Part shown: positions 44,402 through 54,092 of the stretch, one piece after another
Layout of the letters: every line of letters begins with the position of its first letter
How positions within the stretch are numbered: position 1 is the stretch's first letter
Assembly: GCF_900239345.1 (NCBI RefSeq)
Contig: NZ_OESZ01000023.1
Coordinates: 186,001 to 250,000, forward strand
Direction of reading: 5' to 3'
DNA length: 64,000 nt
Source: Tenacibaculum dicentrarchi
GTDB taxonomy: Bacteria > Bacteroidota > Bacteroidia > Flavobacteriales > Flavobacteriaceae
Notes under the pieces: model-generated
What the model was told of the DNA's origin: nothing
Seen by the model: only the letters and a program-made list of their open reading frames with translations
The model's database searches: none
Position numbers and translations under genes: made by a program

Positions 44402-46078
44402 TTAAGATAATCCTGAAATTACACCATTATTATCAATACTCATATTTTCTGATGCTGGTATGGCTGGTAAACCTGGCATACGCATCATTTTTCCTAAAAT
44501 AGGAATTACAAACCTCGCTCCTGCTGCTATTTCTATTTCACGTACATTTACTGTAAAACCTGTTGGTCTTCCAATTAATTTGTCATCATCTGAAAAAGAT
44601 TTTTGCGTTTTTGCCATACAAACAGCAAAATCGTTAAATCCTAATCTGTCTATTCTACGTAAATTTAATTCGGCTTTTTTATCATAGGTTACCCCATCGG
44701 CACCGTAAATTTCTTTAGCAATTACTTCAATTTTATCTTTAATTGGACTTTTAAAATCGTATAAAGGTTTAAATTGTGTTGCTTTATTTTCAACAACATT
44801 AACTACGGCTTTGGCTAAGTTTTTAGTTCCTTCACCTCCTTTTGCCCAACCTTCTGAAACCACTGCTTCAACACCTAATTTAGCACAGGCCTCAATAACA
44901 AAATTTACTTCTTCTACTGAATCAGAAATAAATGAATTAATTGCTACAACAGGCTCAATATTAAATTTACGAATATTTTCAATATGCTTTTGTAAGTTTT
45001 TAAATCCGTTTTGAACACGTTCTAAACTTGGCGTATTGTATTCCTCTTTTTTTGCTCCTCCATGATGACGCAATGCCCTAATGGTTGCTACTAAAACAAC
45101 ACATTTTGGGTTTAAGCCCGCATGTTGCGATTTGATATTTAAAAATTTTTCTGCGCCTAAATCGGCTCCAAAACCTGCTTCGGTTACTACATAATTAGAT
45201 AATGATAATCCCATTTTTGTAGCGATAATCGTGTTGGTTCCTTGGGCAATATTTGCAAAAGGACCTCCGTGAATAATTGCTGGATTCTCTTCTAAAGTTT
45301 GTACTAAATTCGGCTTAATAGCATCTTTTAATAAAATTGCCATTGCATCTTGTGCGTTTAAATCACGAGCAAAAACAGGTTTTTTATCAAAAGTAAATCC
45401 AATAAAAATACTTCCTAAACGCTTTTTTAAATCATCAAAATTACTTGCCATACAAAGTATCGCCATTACTTCAGATGCTGGGGTAATATTGAAACCATCT
45501 TCACGAGGAATTCCGTTTCCTGTACCTCCTAAACCAATGGTAATTTGACGCAAAGCACGGTCATTCATATCAATTACTCGTTTCCATAAAATGGTACGAG
45601 GATCAATATTTAAATTATTAACTTTACTCTGAATATTATTATCAATTAAAGCAGCTAATAAATTATTTGCCTTTTCAATAGCGTTAAAATCACCTGTAAA
45701 ATGCAAGTTGATGTCTTCCATCGGAACTACCTGTGAATTTCCACCACCAGCAGCACCTCCTTTAATACCAAAAACAGGCCCTAATGAAGGCTCACGTAAC
45801 ACAACAGTTGCTTGTTTATCAATTTTATTTAACCCTTCGGTTAAACCGATTGAAACCGTTGTTTTACCTTCTCCTGCTGGAGTTGGCGTTAAAGCGGTTA
45901 CTAAAATTAGGTTGTTTTTTGCAATTTTTTCTTCATCAATTAAATTTAAAGGTAATTTTGCTTTGTACTTTCCGTACATTTCTAAATCGTCTTCTTTTAC
46001 ATTGAGTTTCGTAGCAATATGCTTAATGTGTTGTAATTCTTTTGCTTGTGCAATTTCAATATCTGATAAATGTGCCAT
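44402..46078 (-). CDS. fhs: formate-tetrahydrofolate ligase
   Basis: Fhs joins formate to tetrahydrofolate using ATP, supplying one-carbon units. The 558-residue protein has TPTPAGEGKTTVSIGLTEGL (P-loop), VLREPSLGPVFGIKGGAAGG, DRALRQITIGLGGTGNGIPR and the late TEAGFGADLGAEKFLNIK. All match the family. The usual size is 550-560. It is a single gene on the minus strand, divergent from secDF. Confidence 0.96.
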   Translation of the reverse strand: MAHLSDIEIAQAKELQHIKHIATKLNVKEDDLEMYGKYKAKLPLNLIDEEKIAKNNLILVTALTPTPAGEGKTTVSIGLTEGLNKIDKQATVVLREPSLGPVFGIKGGAAGGGNSQVVPMEDINLHFTGDFNAIEKANNLLAALIDNNIQSKVNNLNIDPRTILWKRVIDMNDRALRQITIGLGGTGNGIPREDGFNITPASEVMAILCMASNFDDLKKRLGSIFIGFTFDKKPVFARDLNAQDAMAILLKDAIKPNLVQTLEENPAIIHGGPFANIAQGTNTIIATKMGLSLSNYVVTEAGFGADLGAEKFLNIKSQHAGLNPKCVVLVATIRALRHHGGAKKEEYNTPSLERVQNGFKNLQKHIENIRKFNIEPVVAINSFISDSVEEVNFVIEACAKLGVEAVVSEGWAKGGEGTKNLAKAVVNVVENKATQFKPLYDFKSPIKDKIEVIAKEIYGADGVTYDKKAELNLRRIDRLGFNDFAVCMAKTQKSFSDDDKLIGRPTGFTVNVREIEIAAGARFVIPILGKMMRMPGLPAIPASENMSIDNNGVISGLS

Positions 46079-46218
46079 CGCTAATTATATGATTTTATGT
46101 TATTAATTTACACTTTTAAAACATAGTAAATATACACAATCTAATTCTTTTAAGAAGTCATAATTAAGTCATTTATTTTAGCTAAACACAGATGTAGCAT
46201 ATAAATATGGCAAAATAA

Positions 46219-46249
46219 TTGGCAAACCTTTTTCGAAATACTATATTTG
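46219..46249 (+). promoter_or_regulatory. Bacteroidota-type promoter for secDF
   Basis: TTG at 46219-46221, 20 bases, TATATTTG at 46242-46249, full consensus. Confidence 0.78.
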
Positions 46250-46285
46250 CTCGTTTTAAAAAAGAATTCGTTTAAATTAAAATAG

Positions 46286-49200
46286 ATGCAAAACAAAGGT
46301 CTTATTAAATTATTTGCTGTCCTTTTCGGACTAGTAAGCTTGTACCAATTGTCGTTTACATTTTTTGCTAATAAAGTAGAAGATAGCGCTAAGGTATATG
46401 CAAAGGAGAACGCTAAGGGTAACAGCGGTAGAGAGTTAGCTAGATTTGAAAGAAAGTATTTAGATAGCGTTGCAAACGATCAGGTTGTAAACTTAGGTAT
46501 TGATAAATATACCTATAACGACATCAAGGAACGTGAAATGAACCTTGGGTTAGATTTAAAAGGTGGTATTAATGCTATTTTACAAGTATCAGTAAAAGAT
46601 ATTTTAATTGCTTTAGCAAACAATTCTGAAAATACTGTTTTTAGATCGGCGTTAGCAAAAGCGAATGAAGCTCAAAAAGACAGTCAAGAAAATTACTTAG
46701 ACTTATTTTTAACACAATTCGAAACCTTAAGTAACGGAAGTATTAAATTAAGTGATCCTGCAATTTTTGGTACAAAATCTTTACGTGAAAAGATTGATTT
46801 TAATAAAACCAATGCGCAAGTAAAAGAAGTTTTACAACAAGAAATTAATAGTTCTATTAATACTTCTTTTGAAGTATTACGTAGCCGTATTGATAAATTT
46901 GGTGTAACTCAACCAAATATTCAGCGTATCGGAAACTCTGGAAGAATTCAAATTGAATTACCAGGTGCTAAAGATATTGAGCGTGTTACAAAATTAATTA
47001 CAAGTACTGCCGAATTACAATTTTGGGAAGTATATACCAATGCCGAAGTTCAAAACTTTTTCTTTAGTGCAAATGCTAAAGTTGCTGAATTATTAAAAGA
47101 TGATTCAATAACTGCAACCACGCAAGTTAAAGATTCTGCAAAAGCAGATGATATTGATGATTTATTAGGAACATCGACCGATGCTGCCGAAAAAGCAAAT
47201 ACTCAAAAGAACTTATTTACTTATTTATATCCTAATGTAGCTCAAAATCAACAACAAATGAGCTCTTTAGTAGCACAGGCTAAAGTTCAAGATACGGCAC
47301 AGGTAAATAGCTTACTTGCTCATAAAAGTGTACAAGCTTTATTACCTGCTAATTTAAAATATGTTAAATTTTTATGGGATTATAAAGCACAAAAAAGTGC
47401 TGATGGTACTGCTGAAATTATTGGTTTATACGCCATAAAATCAAACAGAAATGACAAAGCAACTATTGATGGTGATGTAATTTCAGATGCTATTCAAGAT
47501 TTTTATTTAAGTAAGCCAATTGTATCAATGACAATGAATGCTAATGGAACTAAAAAATGGGCAAAAATGACTGGCGATAACGTTGATGAATTCGTTGCCA
47601 TTGTTTTAGATAACTACGTATATACAGCACCTGTCGTAAACGGAGCAATTACAGGAGGAAGTACTCAAATTTCTGGAGGAACCATGACTGTTAATGAAGC
47701 TCAAGATATTTCAACGATATTAAAAGCAGGTAAATTACCTGCTCCTGCTAGAATTATTCAGGCAGAAGTTGTTGGACCATCATTAGGGCAAGAATCTATT
47801 AACGCAAGTATTTGGTCATTCGGATTAGCGATTTTATTAATTTTAGTTTGGATGTTTTTATACTACGGTAAAGCGGGTATTTACGCCAACATTGCTTTAT
47901 TAGTAAACATTTTATTTATCTTCGGATGGTTAGCCTCATATAATGCAGTTTTAACCTTACCTGGAATTGCAGGTGTTATTTTAACAATCGGTATGTCGGT
48001 TGATGCGAATGTTATTATTTTCGAAAGAATTAAAGAAGCCTTAAGAGGTGGACAAACTTTAGAAACTGCCGTTGATGAAGGATTTAGTTTTAAAGGAGCT
48101 TTATCGGCAATTATTGATGCAAATATTACTACATTCTTAACGGGTGTTATTTTATTTATCTTCGGAACAGGACCAATTAAAGGTTTTGCTTATACCTTAA
48201 TGCTAGGTATTGCAACTTCATTATTTACTGCAATTTTTATCACTCGTTTATTTATTGATAAATCTGTTGAAAAAGGAACTAGATTACCTTTTAATACAAA
48301 TATTTCTAAAAACTGGTTTCAAAATATCAATATTGAATTTTTAAAGAAACGTAAGTTAGCTTATATTATTTCTGGATTCTTTATTTTAGCTGGATTGGTA
48401 TCAATCTTTACCTTAGGATTAAAACAAGGTGTTGATTTTAAAGGAGGTCGTTCTTACGTTGTACGTTTTGATCAGCCAATGAATGCAACACAAGTTGCAA
48501 CGAGCTTAAAAGATGCTTTCAAATCGGCTCCTGAAGTAAAAACTTACGGATCTGATCATCAATTAAAAATAACTACTGCTTTTAAAATTGATGAAGATGG
48601 TAGCGAAGTTGATGAAATAGTTCAAAAATCATTATTTACAGGATTAAAAGCGTATTTAGGAACTACTTCTTACGAAGACTTTAAACCAGGATTCGAAAAA
48701 GCAGGTAGCGGAATTATGAGCTACATGAAAGTAGAACCAACCATTGCCGATGATATTAAAAAATCAGCATTATGGGCAGTAATCGGTTCATTAATTGTAG
48801 TTTTCTTATATATTTTATTACGTTTTAGAAAAATAGCCTTCTCTATCGGTGCAGTTGTTGCTGTATTCCACGATGTATTAGTGGTATTAGGTGTATTTTC
48901 TATCTGCTACAAATTCATGCCTTTTGACATGGAAATTGGGCAATCATTTATTGCTGCTATTTTAACAGTAGTTGGATATTCATTAAATGATACCGTAGTA
49001 ATTTTTGATAGAATTAGAGAGTTTACTCAAGAAAAAACAACCATATCGGCAAGTTTAGTAAACAAAGCTTTAAACAGTACCTTAGGTAGAACCATAAATA
49101 CTTCTTTAACAACATTATTAGTAATGTTAGCCATTTTCTTCTTTGGAGGAGATAGTATTAAAGGATTTATGTTTGCCTTAATTGTAGGGGTTGTTGTAGG

Positions 49201-49300
49201 TACGTATTCATCATTATTCGTAGCAACACCAATTATGTTCGACGCTTCTAAAAAAGCAGAAGCTGTAAAAGAGCAAGAAGAAAACCAAGAAATAGCATAA
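46286..49300 (+). CDS. secDF: protein translocase subunit SecDF (fused)
   Basis: SecDF uses the proton gradient to pull exported proteins out of the Sec channel. This 1004-residue protein is the fused form. The SecD half has LGLDLKGGINAILQVSVKDI, FGVTQPNIQRIGNSGRIQIE and helices with GVILTIGMSVDANVIIFERI. The SecF half begins near residue 670 (NWFQNINIEFLKKRKLAYII), with GLKQGVDFKGGRSYVVRF and YSLNDTVVIFDRIRE. Twelve helices are expected. Natural SecDF fusion is common in Bacteroidota. It has a clear promoter and terminator, as a single gene. Confidence 0.96.
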   Translation: MQNKGLIKLFAVLFGLVSLYQLSFTFFANKVEDSAKVYAKENAKGNSGRELARFERKYLDSVANDQVVNLGIDKYTYNDIKEREMNLGLDLKGGINAILQVSVKDILIALANNSENTVFRSALAKANEAQKDSQENYLDLFLTQFETLSNGSIKLSDPAIFGTKSLREKIDFNKTNAQVKEVLQQEINSSINTSFEVLRSRIDKFGVTQPNIQRIGNSGRIQIELPGAKDIERVTKLITSTAELQFWEVYTNAEVQNFFFSANAKVAELLKDDSITATTQVKDSAKADDIDDLLGTSTDAAEKANTQKNLFTYLYPNVAQNQQQMSSLVAQAKVQDTAQVNSLLAHKSVQALLPANLKYVKFLWDYKAQKSADGTAEIIGLYAIKSNRNDKATIDGDVISDAIQDFYLSKPIVSMTMNANGTKKWAKMTGDNVDEFVAIVLDNYVYTAPVVNGAITGGSTQISGGTMTVNEAQDISTILKAGKLPAPARIIQAEVVGPSLGQESINASIWSFGLAILLILVWMFLYYGKAGIYANIALLVNILFIFGWLASYNAVLTLPGIAGVILTIGMSVDANVIIFERIKEALRGGQTLETAVDEGFSFKGALSAIIDANITTFLTGVILFIFGTGPIKGFAYTLMLGIATSLFTAIFITRLFIDKSVEKGTRLPFNTNISKNWFQNINIEFLKKRKLAYIISGFFILAGLVSIFTLGLKQGVDFKGGRSYVVRFDQPMNATQVATSLKDAFKSAPEVKTYGSDHQLKITTAFKIDEDGSEVDEIVQKSLFTGLKAYLGTTSYEDFKPGFEKAGSGIMSYMKVEPTIADDIKKSALWAVIGSLIVVFLYILLRFRKIAFSIGAVVAVFHDVLVVLGVFSICYKFMPFDMEIGQSFIAAILTVVGYSLNDTVVIFDRIREFTQEKTTISASLVNKALNSTLGRTINTSLTTLLVMLAIFFFGGDSIKGFMFALIVGVVVGTYSSLFVATPIMFDASKKAEAVKEQEENQEIA

Positions 49301-49318
49301 CAACAATATCTATTTTAC

Positions 49319-49354
49319 AAAAACCGTTTTGAATTTTATTCAAAACGGTTTTTT
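49319..49354 (+). terminator. intrinsic terminator hairpin
   Basis: AAAACCGTTTTG, loop, CAAAACGGTTTTTTC. Follows secDF. Confidence 0.87.
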
Positions 49355-49399
49355 CATTTACTATCAAGCAACTATCTTTGTAAAATTATTTGTACTATT

Positions 49400-50518
49400 A
49401 TGAAAATTACAAAACTTCACGATTTATATTTTAAAGAATTCATTTCTCCAAATGAAATAACTACGATTGTTAAAAGATTAGCAAAACAAGTAAAGGCTGA
49501 TTTGCCCAAAAATGAAGTTCCTATTTTTATTGGAATTTTAAATGGGTGCATTGTTTTTGCTGCCGATTTTTTACGTGAATATAAAGGCGATTGTGAAATT
49601 AGTTTTGTGAAATTAGCTTCTTACCAAGGAACAACATCAACCCAAAAAGTAAAAAATCTAATCGGTATTAATGAAGATTTAACCAATAGAACGGTTATTA
49701 TTTTAGAAGATATTATTGATACAGGAACAACATTACAGGAGATTTATGAAATCTTCAAAACAAAAAATATTAAAGAATTAAAAATAGCAACACTTTTTTT
49801 CAAACCTGATGTTTACAGAAAAGAACTACCTATAAATTATATCGGAAAAAGTATTGAAGATAAATTTATTGTTGGTTACGGCTTAGACTATAAAAATTAC
49901 GGTAGAAATTTACCCGCTATTTACCAATTAACAACAGCACCAAAAATGAAAAACATCGTATTATTTGGCCCTCCAGGCGCAGGAAAAGGAACACAGGCAG
50001 ATTTATTAAAAGAGAAATATAATTTAGTACATATTTCTACTGGTGACGTTTTTCGTTTTAATATTAAAAATGAAACTGAATTAGGTTTACTTGCTAAAAC
50101 CTATATGGATGATGGAAATTTAGTTCCTGATCAAGTAACCATTAATATGCTAAAGGCCGAAGTTGAAAGAAATGCTGATGCTAACGGATTTATTTTTGAT
50201 GGTTTTCCTAGAACACAATCGCAGGCGGAAGCTTTAGATGCTTTTTTAGGCGAAAAAAACGAACGTATTAACGGAATGGTAGCTTTAGAGGTATCTGAAG
50301 ATTTATTAGTGAATCGTTTATTAGAAAGAGGAAAAACAAGCGGAAGAACTGATGATACTGACGAGAGTAAAATCAGAAATCGTTTTAATGAGTACAATAC
50401 TAAAACCGCTATTTTAAAAGAATTTTACCAAGATCAAGGTAATTATTATGGTGTAAATGGTGTTGGAAATATTCAAGAAATTACACAACGTTTATCAGAA
50501 GTATTTGATACATTATAA
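49400..50518 (+). CDS. fused hypoxanthine phosphoribosyltransferase-adenylate kinase
   Basis: Two enzymes are joined in one 372-residue protein. Residues 1-180 are HPRT: PIFIGILNGCIVFAADFLRE, KLASYQGTTST, the PRPP motif VIILEDIIDTGTTLQEI, and the end motif FIVGYGLDYKNYGRNLP. From 183, MKNIVLFGPPGAGKGTQADL then STGDVFRF, DGFPRTQSQAEALDAFL and a short lid (RTDDTDESKIRNRF) are adenylate kinase. The ATG at 49946 that starts the adk part lies inside the frame and could be an independent start. HPRT makes IMP or GMP; Adk balances AMP, ADP and ATP. Such a fusion is known in Flavobacteriia. It lies upstream of obgE. Confidence 0.93.
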   Translation: MKITKLHDLYFKEFISPNEITTIVKRLAKQVKADLPKNEVPIFIGILNGCIVFAADFLREYKGDCEISFVKLASYQGTTSTQKVKNLIGINEDLTNRTVIILEDIIDTGTTLQEIYEIFKTKNIKELKIATLFFKPDVYRKELPINYIGKSIEDKFIVGYGLDYKNYGRNLPAIYQLTTAPKMKNIVLFGPPGAGKGTQADLLKEKYNLVHISTGDVFRFNIKNETELGLLAKTYMDDGNLVPDQVTINMLKAEVERNADANGFIFDGFPRTQSQAEALDAFLGEKNERINGMVALEVSEDLLVNRLLERGKTSGRTDDTDESKIRNRFNEYNTKTAILKEFYQDQGNYYGVNGVGNIQEITQRLSEVFDTL

Positions 50519-50647
50519 AAATTACTATTTTTAAACGAAGAGCAATAATTTTAAAGAAATATAAAAAAACTTCTTTATCTTACTCAAAACCATAGTAGTT
50601 ATAACGATTACTGCTGTTTAAATATAACAGCCAATAACTTAGAAAAA

Positions 50648-51637
50648 ATGACTGAAGGAAATTTTGTTGACTATATAAAAATCTACGCATCTTCTGGTAA
50701 AGGAGGTCGAGGATCTGTGCATTTACATCGTGAAAAATATATTACTAAAGGTGGTCCTGACGGAGGTGACGGTGGTCGTGGAGGTCACATCATTTTACGT
50801 GGTGATAAAAGTATGTGGACACTTTTTCATTTAAAATTTAAACGTCATTTTAGAGCTGAACCAGGTGGTGATGGTAGTGCAAGTCGTAGTACTGGGCATG
50901 ATGCGAAAGACATTATTGTACCTGTTCCATTAGGTACTATTATTCGTGATGCCGATACCGATGAAATTTTACACGAAATTACACACCACGATCAAGATAT
51001 TATTTTATTACCTGGTGGAAAAGGTGGTTTAGGAAACTGGCACTTTAAATCGTCAACAAACCAAGCACCTCGTTACGCACAACCAGGTATTGACGGTACA
51101 GATGGATGGTTCCGTATTGAACTTAAATTATTAGCTGATGTTGGTTTAGTTGGTTTCCCGAATGCAGGAAAATCTACTTTATTATCGGTAATTACAGCAG
51201 CAAAACCGAAAATTGCAGATTACGCTTTTACCACCCTAAAACCCAACTTAGGTATTGTAGAACACCGTAATCACAAGAGTTTTGTGGTAGCAGATATTCC
51301 TGGAATTATTGAAGGAGCTGCCGAAGGAAAAGGATTAGGACATTATTTTTTACGTCATATTGAACGTAATTCTACCCTATTATTTTTAATTCCTGCCGAT
51401 AGTGATGATATCAAAAAAGAATATGAAATTCTATTAAACGAATTACGTAAGCACAATCCTGAATTGTTAGACAAAGACCGTTTATTAGCTATTTCTAAGT
51501 CGGATATGCTAGACGACGAACTAAAAGAAGAAATTAAAAAAGATTTACCAGAAGGTATTGATGCTTTATTTATCTCCTCTGTAGCTCAATTAGGTTTACA
51601 AGAATTGAAAGATAAATTATGGGATATGTTGAATTAA
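50648..51637 (+). CDS. obgE: GTPase Obg (CgtA)
   Basis: Obg is an essential GTPase in 50S assembly and stress control. The 329-residue protein has the glycine-rich Obg domain ([40 protein letters not shown]), then the G domain with [20 protein letters not shown] (G1), [10 protein letters not shown] (G2), [18 protein letters not shown] (G3), ISKSDML (G4) and ISSV (G5). The C-terminal domain of some Obg proteins is absent, as in many Bacteroidota. It is a single gene 129 bases after the hpt-adk gene. Confidence 0.95.
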   Translation: MTEGNFVDYIKIYASSGKGGRGSVHLHREKYITKGGPDGGDGGRGGHIILRGDKSMWTLFHLKFKRHFRAEPGGDGSASRSTGHDAKDIIVPVPLGTIIRDADTDEILHEITHHDQDIILLPGGKGGLGNWHFKSSTNQAPRYAQPGIDGTDGWFRIELKLLADVGLVGFPNAGKSTLLSVITAAKPKIADYAFTTLKPNLGIVEHRNHKSFVVADIPGIIEGAAEGKGLGHYFLRHIERNSTLLFLIPADSDDIKKEYEILLNELRKHNPELLDKDRLLAISKSDMLDDELKEEIKKDLPEGIDALFISSVAQLGLQELKDKLWDMLN

Positions 51638-51672
51638 TTTTCAACCTTAATTTATTTCAAAAAATTTTATAT

Positions 51673-51705
51673 AAAAACCCTGAACAGTAATTGTTCAGGC
51701 TTTTT
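51673..51705 (+). terminator. intrinsic terminator hairpin
   Basis: AAAAACCCTGAAC, loop AGTAATT, GTTCAGGCTTTTT. Follows obgE. Confidence 0.8.
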
Positions 51706-51760
51706 AGTTTTTTAAAGCTTATTTAAATTTCATTTAAAAAAAATATAGTAGCAAAAAATG

Positions 51761-51953
51761 ACGGCAAGGGGTTGAAACCCCTTGTTAAAAGGAGCTGAAA
51801 AAAGCTAAAAACTGTGGCAAATCAGGATGAAAAACTGAAATAAAATCCCTTTGACGCATTTTTATTTTTAAAACAAGGGGTTTTAACCCCTTGTCATGCT
51901 ATTTTGACGTTACAATAATTTTTGGAATAAAATTTAAACAAGCTCTAAAAAGG
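51761..51953 (+). repeat. R2 MITE-like repeat, copy f, with CAAGGGG palindromes
   Basis: The core GTGGCAAATCAGGATG and ACTGAAATAAA...TTGACGCATT matches R2 copies a and b, and the right end is TTTAAACAAGCTCTAAAA. Two near-identical 20-base palindromes flank the core: CAAGGGGTTGAAACCCCTTG (51765) and CAAGGGGTTTTAACCCCTTG (51874). The 435-base gap 51638-52072 holds the obgE terminator and this element, with no gene. Confidence 0.6.
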
Positions 51954-52072
51954 AATTAAAAGTGTATCGATAATTTGAATTCTTTTATCTTCATTTATTT
52001 TGATGATAAATACGTTCTCGATACTATTTTTTTGAAGGAAAAAAATCACTCGAACTGACAGTTTATCTTTTT

Positions 52073-52657
52073 TTACAAAACCCGTTTTGCTTTTACAAAG
52101 GTTTTTCGCCAGTAATTATCTTGCAAAGAGCTAATCATTACGCCACTTGAGGTGCTTGCATGTATAAAACGAATATTTCTATTTTTAACAGAAGTAACCA
52201 AACCAACATGATTTACACGCCCACTTCTTCTTGCGGTTTTAAAAAATAATAAATCGCCACGTTTTACTTTTTTAAGTGAAACCTGATACCCTTTGGCATA
52301 CATTTTCCCCGATGACCTTGGTATTTGTACCTTCCGATGTTTAAAAGATGTATAAATTAAACCCGAACAATCCATACCTCTTTTAGAAGTTCCGCCGTAT
52401 TTATAAGGAGCGCCTTTGTAACTTACCGCTGTCCAAATAATTTTATCGGCAAGGCTTGCTGTTTTTGTCGATTTTACAACAGCTTTTTTAGGTGCTTTTT
52501 TGGGGGTATTTTTAGGATATTTTTTGGTTGATTTTACCAAGCGAACCGATCTATGTATCGATTTTGACGCTTTATGATATTTGCTTATATTTTTTGATGA
52601 TCCACAAGAAATCATTAAAAAAGAAGCTATTAAAACATATATTATTCTTTTAATCAT
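52073..52657 (-). CDS. NlpC/P60 family lipoprotein peptidase
   Basis: This 194-residue lipoprotein (signal ending LIASFLMISCGSSKN, Cys lipobox) has a C-terminal NlpC/P60 domain. The catalytic Cys is in YGGTSKRGMDCSGLIYTSF, the His in VNHVGLVTS, and the third polar residue is in FIHASTSSGV. These hydrolases cut cross-links or stem peptides in peptidoglycan. The Lys-rich linker (about 25-70) is low-complexity. It lies 29 bases after lpxB on the minus strand, likely the last gene of the surE-membrane protein-lpxB run. Confidence 0.9.
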   Translation of the reverse strand: MIKRIIYVLIASFLMISCGSSKNISKYHKASKSIHRSVRLVKSTKKYPKNTPKKAPKKAVVKSTKTASLADKIIWTAVSYKGAPYKYGGTSKRGMDCSGLIYTSFKHRKVQIPRSSGKMYAKGYQVSLKKVKRGDLLFFKTARRSGRVNHVGLVTSVKNRNIRFIHASTSSGVMISSLQDNYWRKTFVKAKRVL

Positions 52658-52685
52658 AAAGCTATTTATTCTTTTTTATCACTAG

Positions 52686-53801
52686 TTATAATTTTTTTAA
52701 TCCATTTACAATTAATTTAGCTGTTTTTGCAGATGCTCCTTTTCCTCCTAGTATTTCTTCTAAATCAAAATAAGCTAAAAACAGTTCTTTTCGGTGTTCG
52801 GGTTGTAAAATATGTTGTAATTCTTTCGATAAATTTTCTTTGGTAAAATCGTCTTGAATTAATTCTTTAACCACTTCTTTATCCATAATTAAATTAACCA
52901 ACGAAATATATTTTAAGGTAATAATTCGCTTTGCAATTTGATATGAAATGTTACTTCCTTTATAGCAAACCACCTGAGGAACTTTAAACAAAGCAGTTTC
53001 TAGCGTTGCCGTACCCGAGCCCACCAAAGCCGTGTTTGAAATACTTAATAAATCGTAGGTTTTATTGTTGATAAACTTCACATTTTTACTACCAATAATC
53101 GTTTTATAAAACTCATACGGCTGACTAGGAGCACCGCCAATCACAAACTGATACTCAGAAAATTCATCGACTAAAGATAACATAACCGATAACATTTTTG
53201 TAATTTCTTGCTTTCTACTTCCTGGCAATAAAGCGATAATATCTTTATCACCTAAATTATGCGTGGTTCTAAAAAGTGCTTCATCGATCTGTTTTCTACC
53301 TTCAATACCATCAATTAACGGATGCCCAACAAAAGTTACCTCGTAATCATATTTTTGATAAAATTCTTTTTCAAACGGAAGAATTACAAACATCGCATCA
53401 ACATCGCGTTTAATATCGGCTACCCTACCCGCTCTACTTGCCCAAACTTGTGGCGAAATATAATAATTCGTTTTAAAACCTTGTTGTTTTGCCCATTTAG
53501 CAATACGCAAATTAAAGCCTGAATTATCTATAAAAAGAAGTACATCGGGTTTAAAACTAGCGATATCTTTTTTACAAAAAGACATCATACCTAGTATTTT
53601 TGGTAAATTTAATAACACCTCAACAAAGCCCATAAAAGCACGTTCTTTGTAATGTTTTACAAGTGTTCCGCCTACTTCTTGCATTAAATCGCCACCCCAA
53701 AAACGAATGTCTGCTTTTGGATCTTCTTTTAATAAAGATTTCATCAAATTGGCGCCGTGTAAATCACCCGAAGCCTCGCCTACAAGAATGTAATATTTCA
53801 T
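52686..53801 (-). CDS. lpxB: lipid-A-disaccharide synthase
   Basis: LpxB joins lipid X and UDP-diacylglucosamine in lipid A synthesis, at the inner face of the membrane. The 371-residue protein has MKYYILVGEASGDLHGANLM, ISPQVWASRAGRVADIKRDV, DAMFVILPFEKEFYQKYDYE, VGHPLIDGI, and IALLPGSRKQEITKMLSVML, all family motifs. VGSGTATLETALFKVPQVV is the sugar-binding loop. It follows the small membrane protein gene by 3 bases. The family has no paralogue in the window. Confidence 0.96.
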   Translation of the reverse strand: MKYYILVGEASGDLHGANLMKSLLKEDPKADIRFWGGDLMQEVGGTLVKHYKERAFMGFVEVLLNLPKILGMMSFCKKDIASFKPDVLLFIDNSGFNLRIAKWAKQQGFKTNYYISPQVWASRAGRVADIKRDVDAMFVILPFEKEFYQKYDYEVTFVGHPLIDGIEGRKQIDEALFRTTHNLGDKDIIALLPGSRKQEITKMLSVMLSLVDEFSEYQFVIGGAPSQPYEFYKTIIGSKNVKFINNKTYDLLSISNTALVGSGTATLETALFKVPQVVCYKGSNISYQIAKRIITLKYISLVNLIMDKEVVKELIQDDFTKENLSKELQHILQPEHRKELFLAYFDLEEILGGKGASAKTAKLIVNGLKKL

Positions 53802-53804
53802 ATA

Positions 53805-54092
53805 TTATACAAATTTTAAAATAAGTGTTGCTACTGCTATTGCAACAGTTGTTATTAAAACACCTCTAGCTCTATAATCTTGTTTCTTTTTTAAAAACAC
53901 CCAAAAAACAAATAAATTAGGAAGTGCAGCCAACGCCAATACAGCACCTAAAACACCCCCTTGTTTTACTTTTTTTAAAGTTTCGATAATTCTAGCATCT
54001 GAAATAAATTCTAAATACACAAAAAGACCACAAGCCGTAGCTAGTAAACCTGTTAAAACACCAATAAATACTTCTTTGTTTATATGTCCCAT
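53805..54092 (-). CDS. small membrane protein between surE and lpxB
   Basis: This 95-residue protein has three hydrophobic helices (about 8-28, 45-66, 76-94) with a basic loop KKKQDYRARG. Its start overlaps the end of surE by 13 bases, and lpxB starts 3 bases after its stop, so translation is tightly coupled. The order surE-membrane protein-lpxB is a pattern I associate with Flavobacteriia. It has no assigned function; a link to lipid A or phospholipid supply is only by position. Confidence 0.75.
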   Translation of the reverse strand: MGHINKEVFIGVLTGLLATACGLFVYLEFISDARIIETLKKVKQGGVLGAVLALAALPNLFVFWVFLKKKQDYRARGVLITTVAIAVATLILKFV

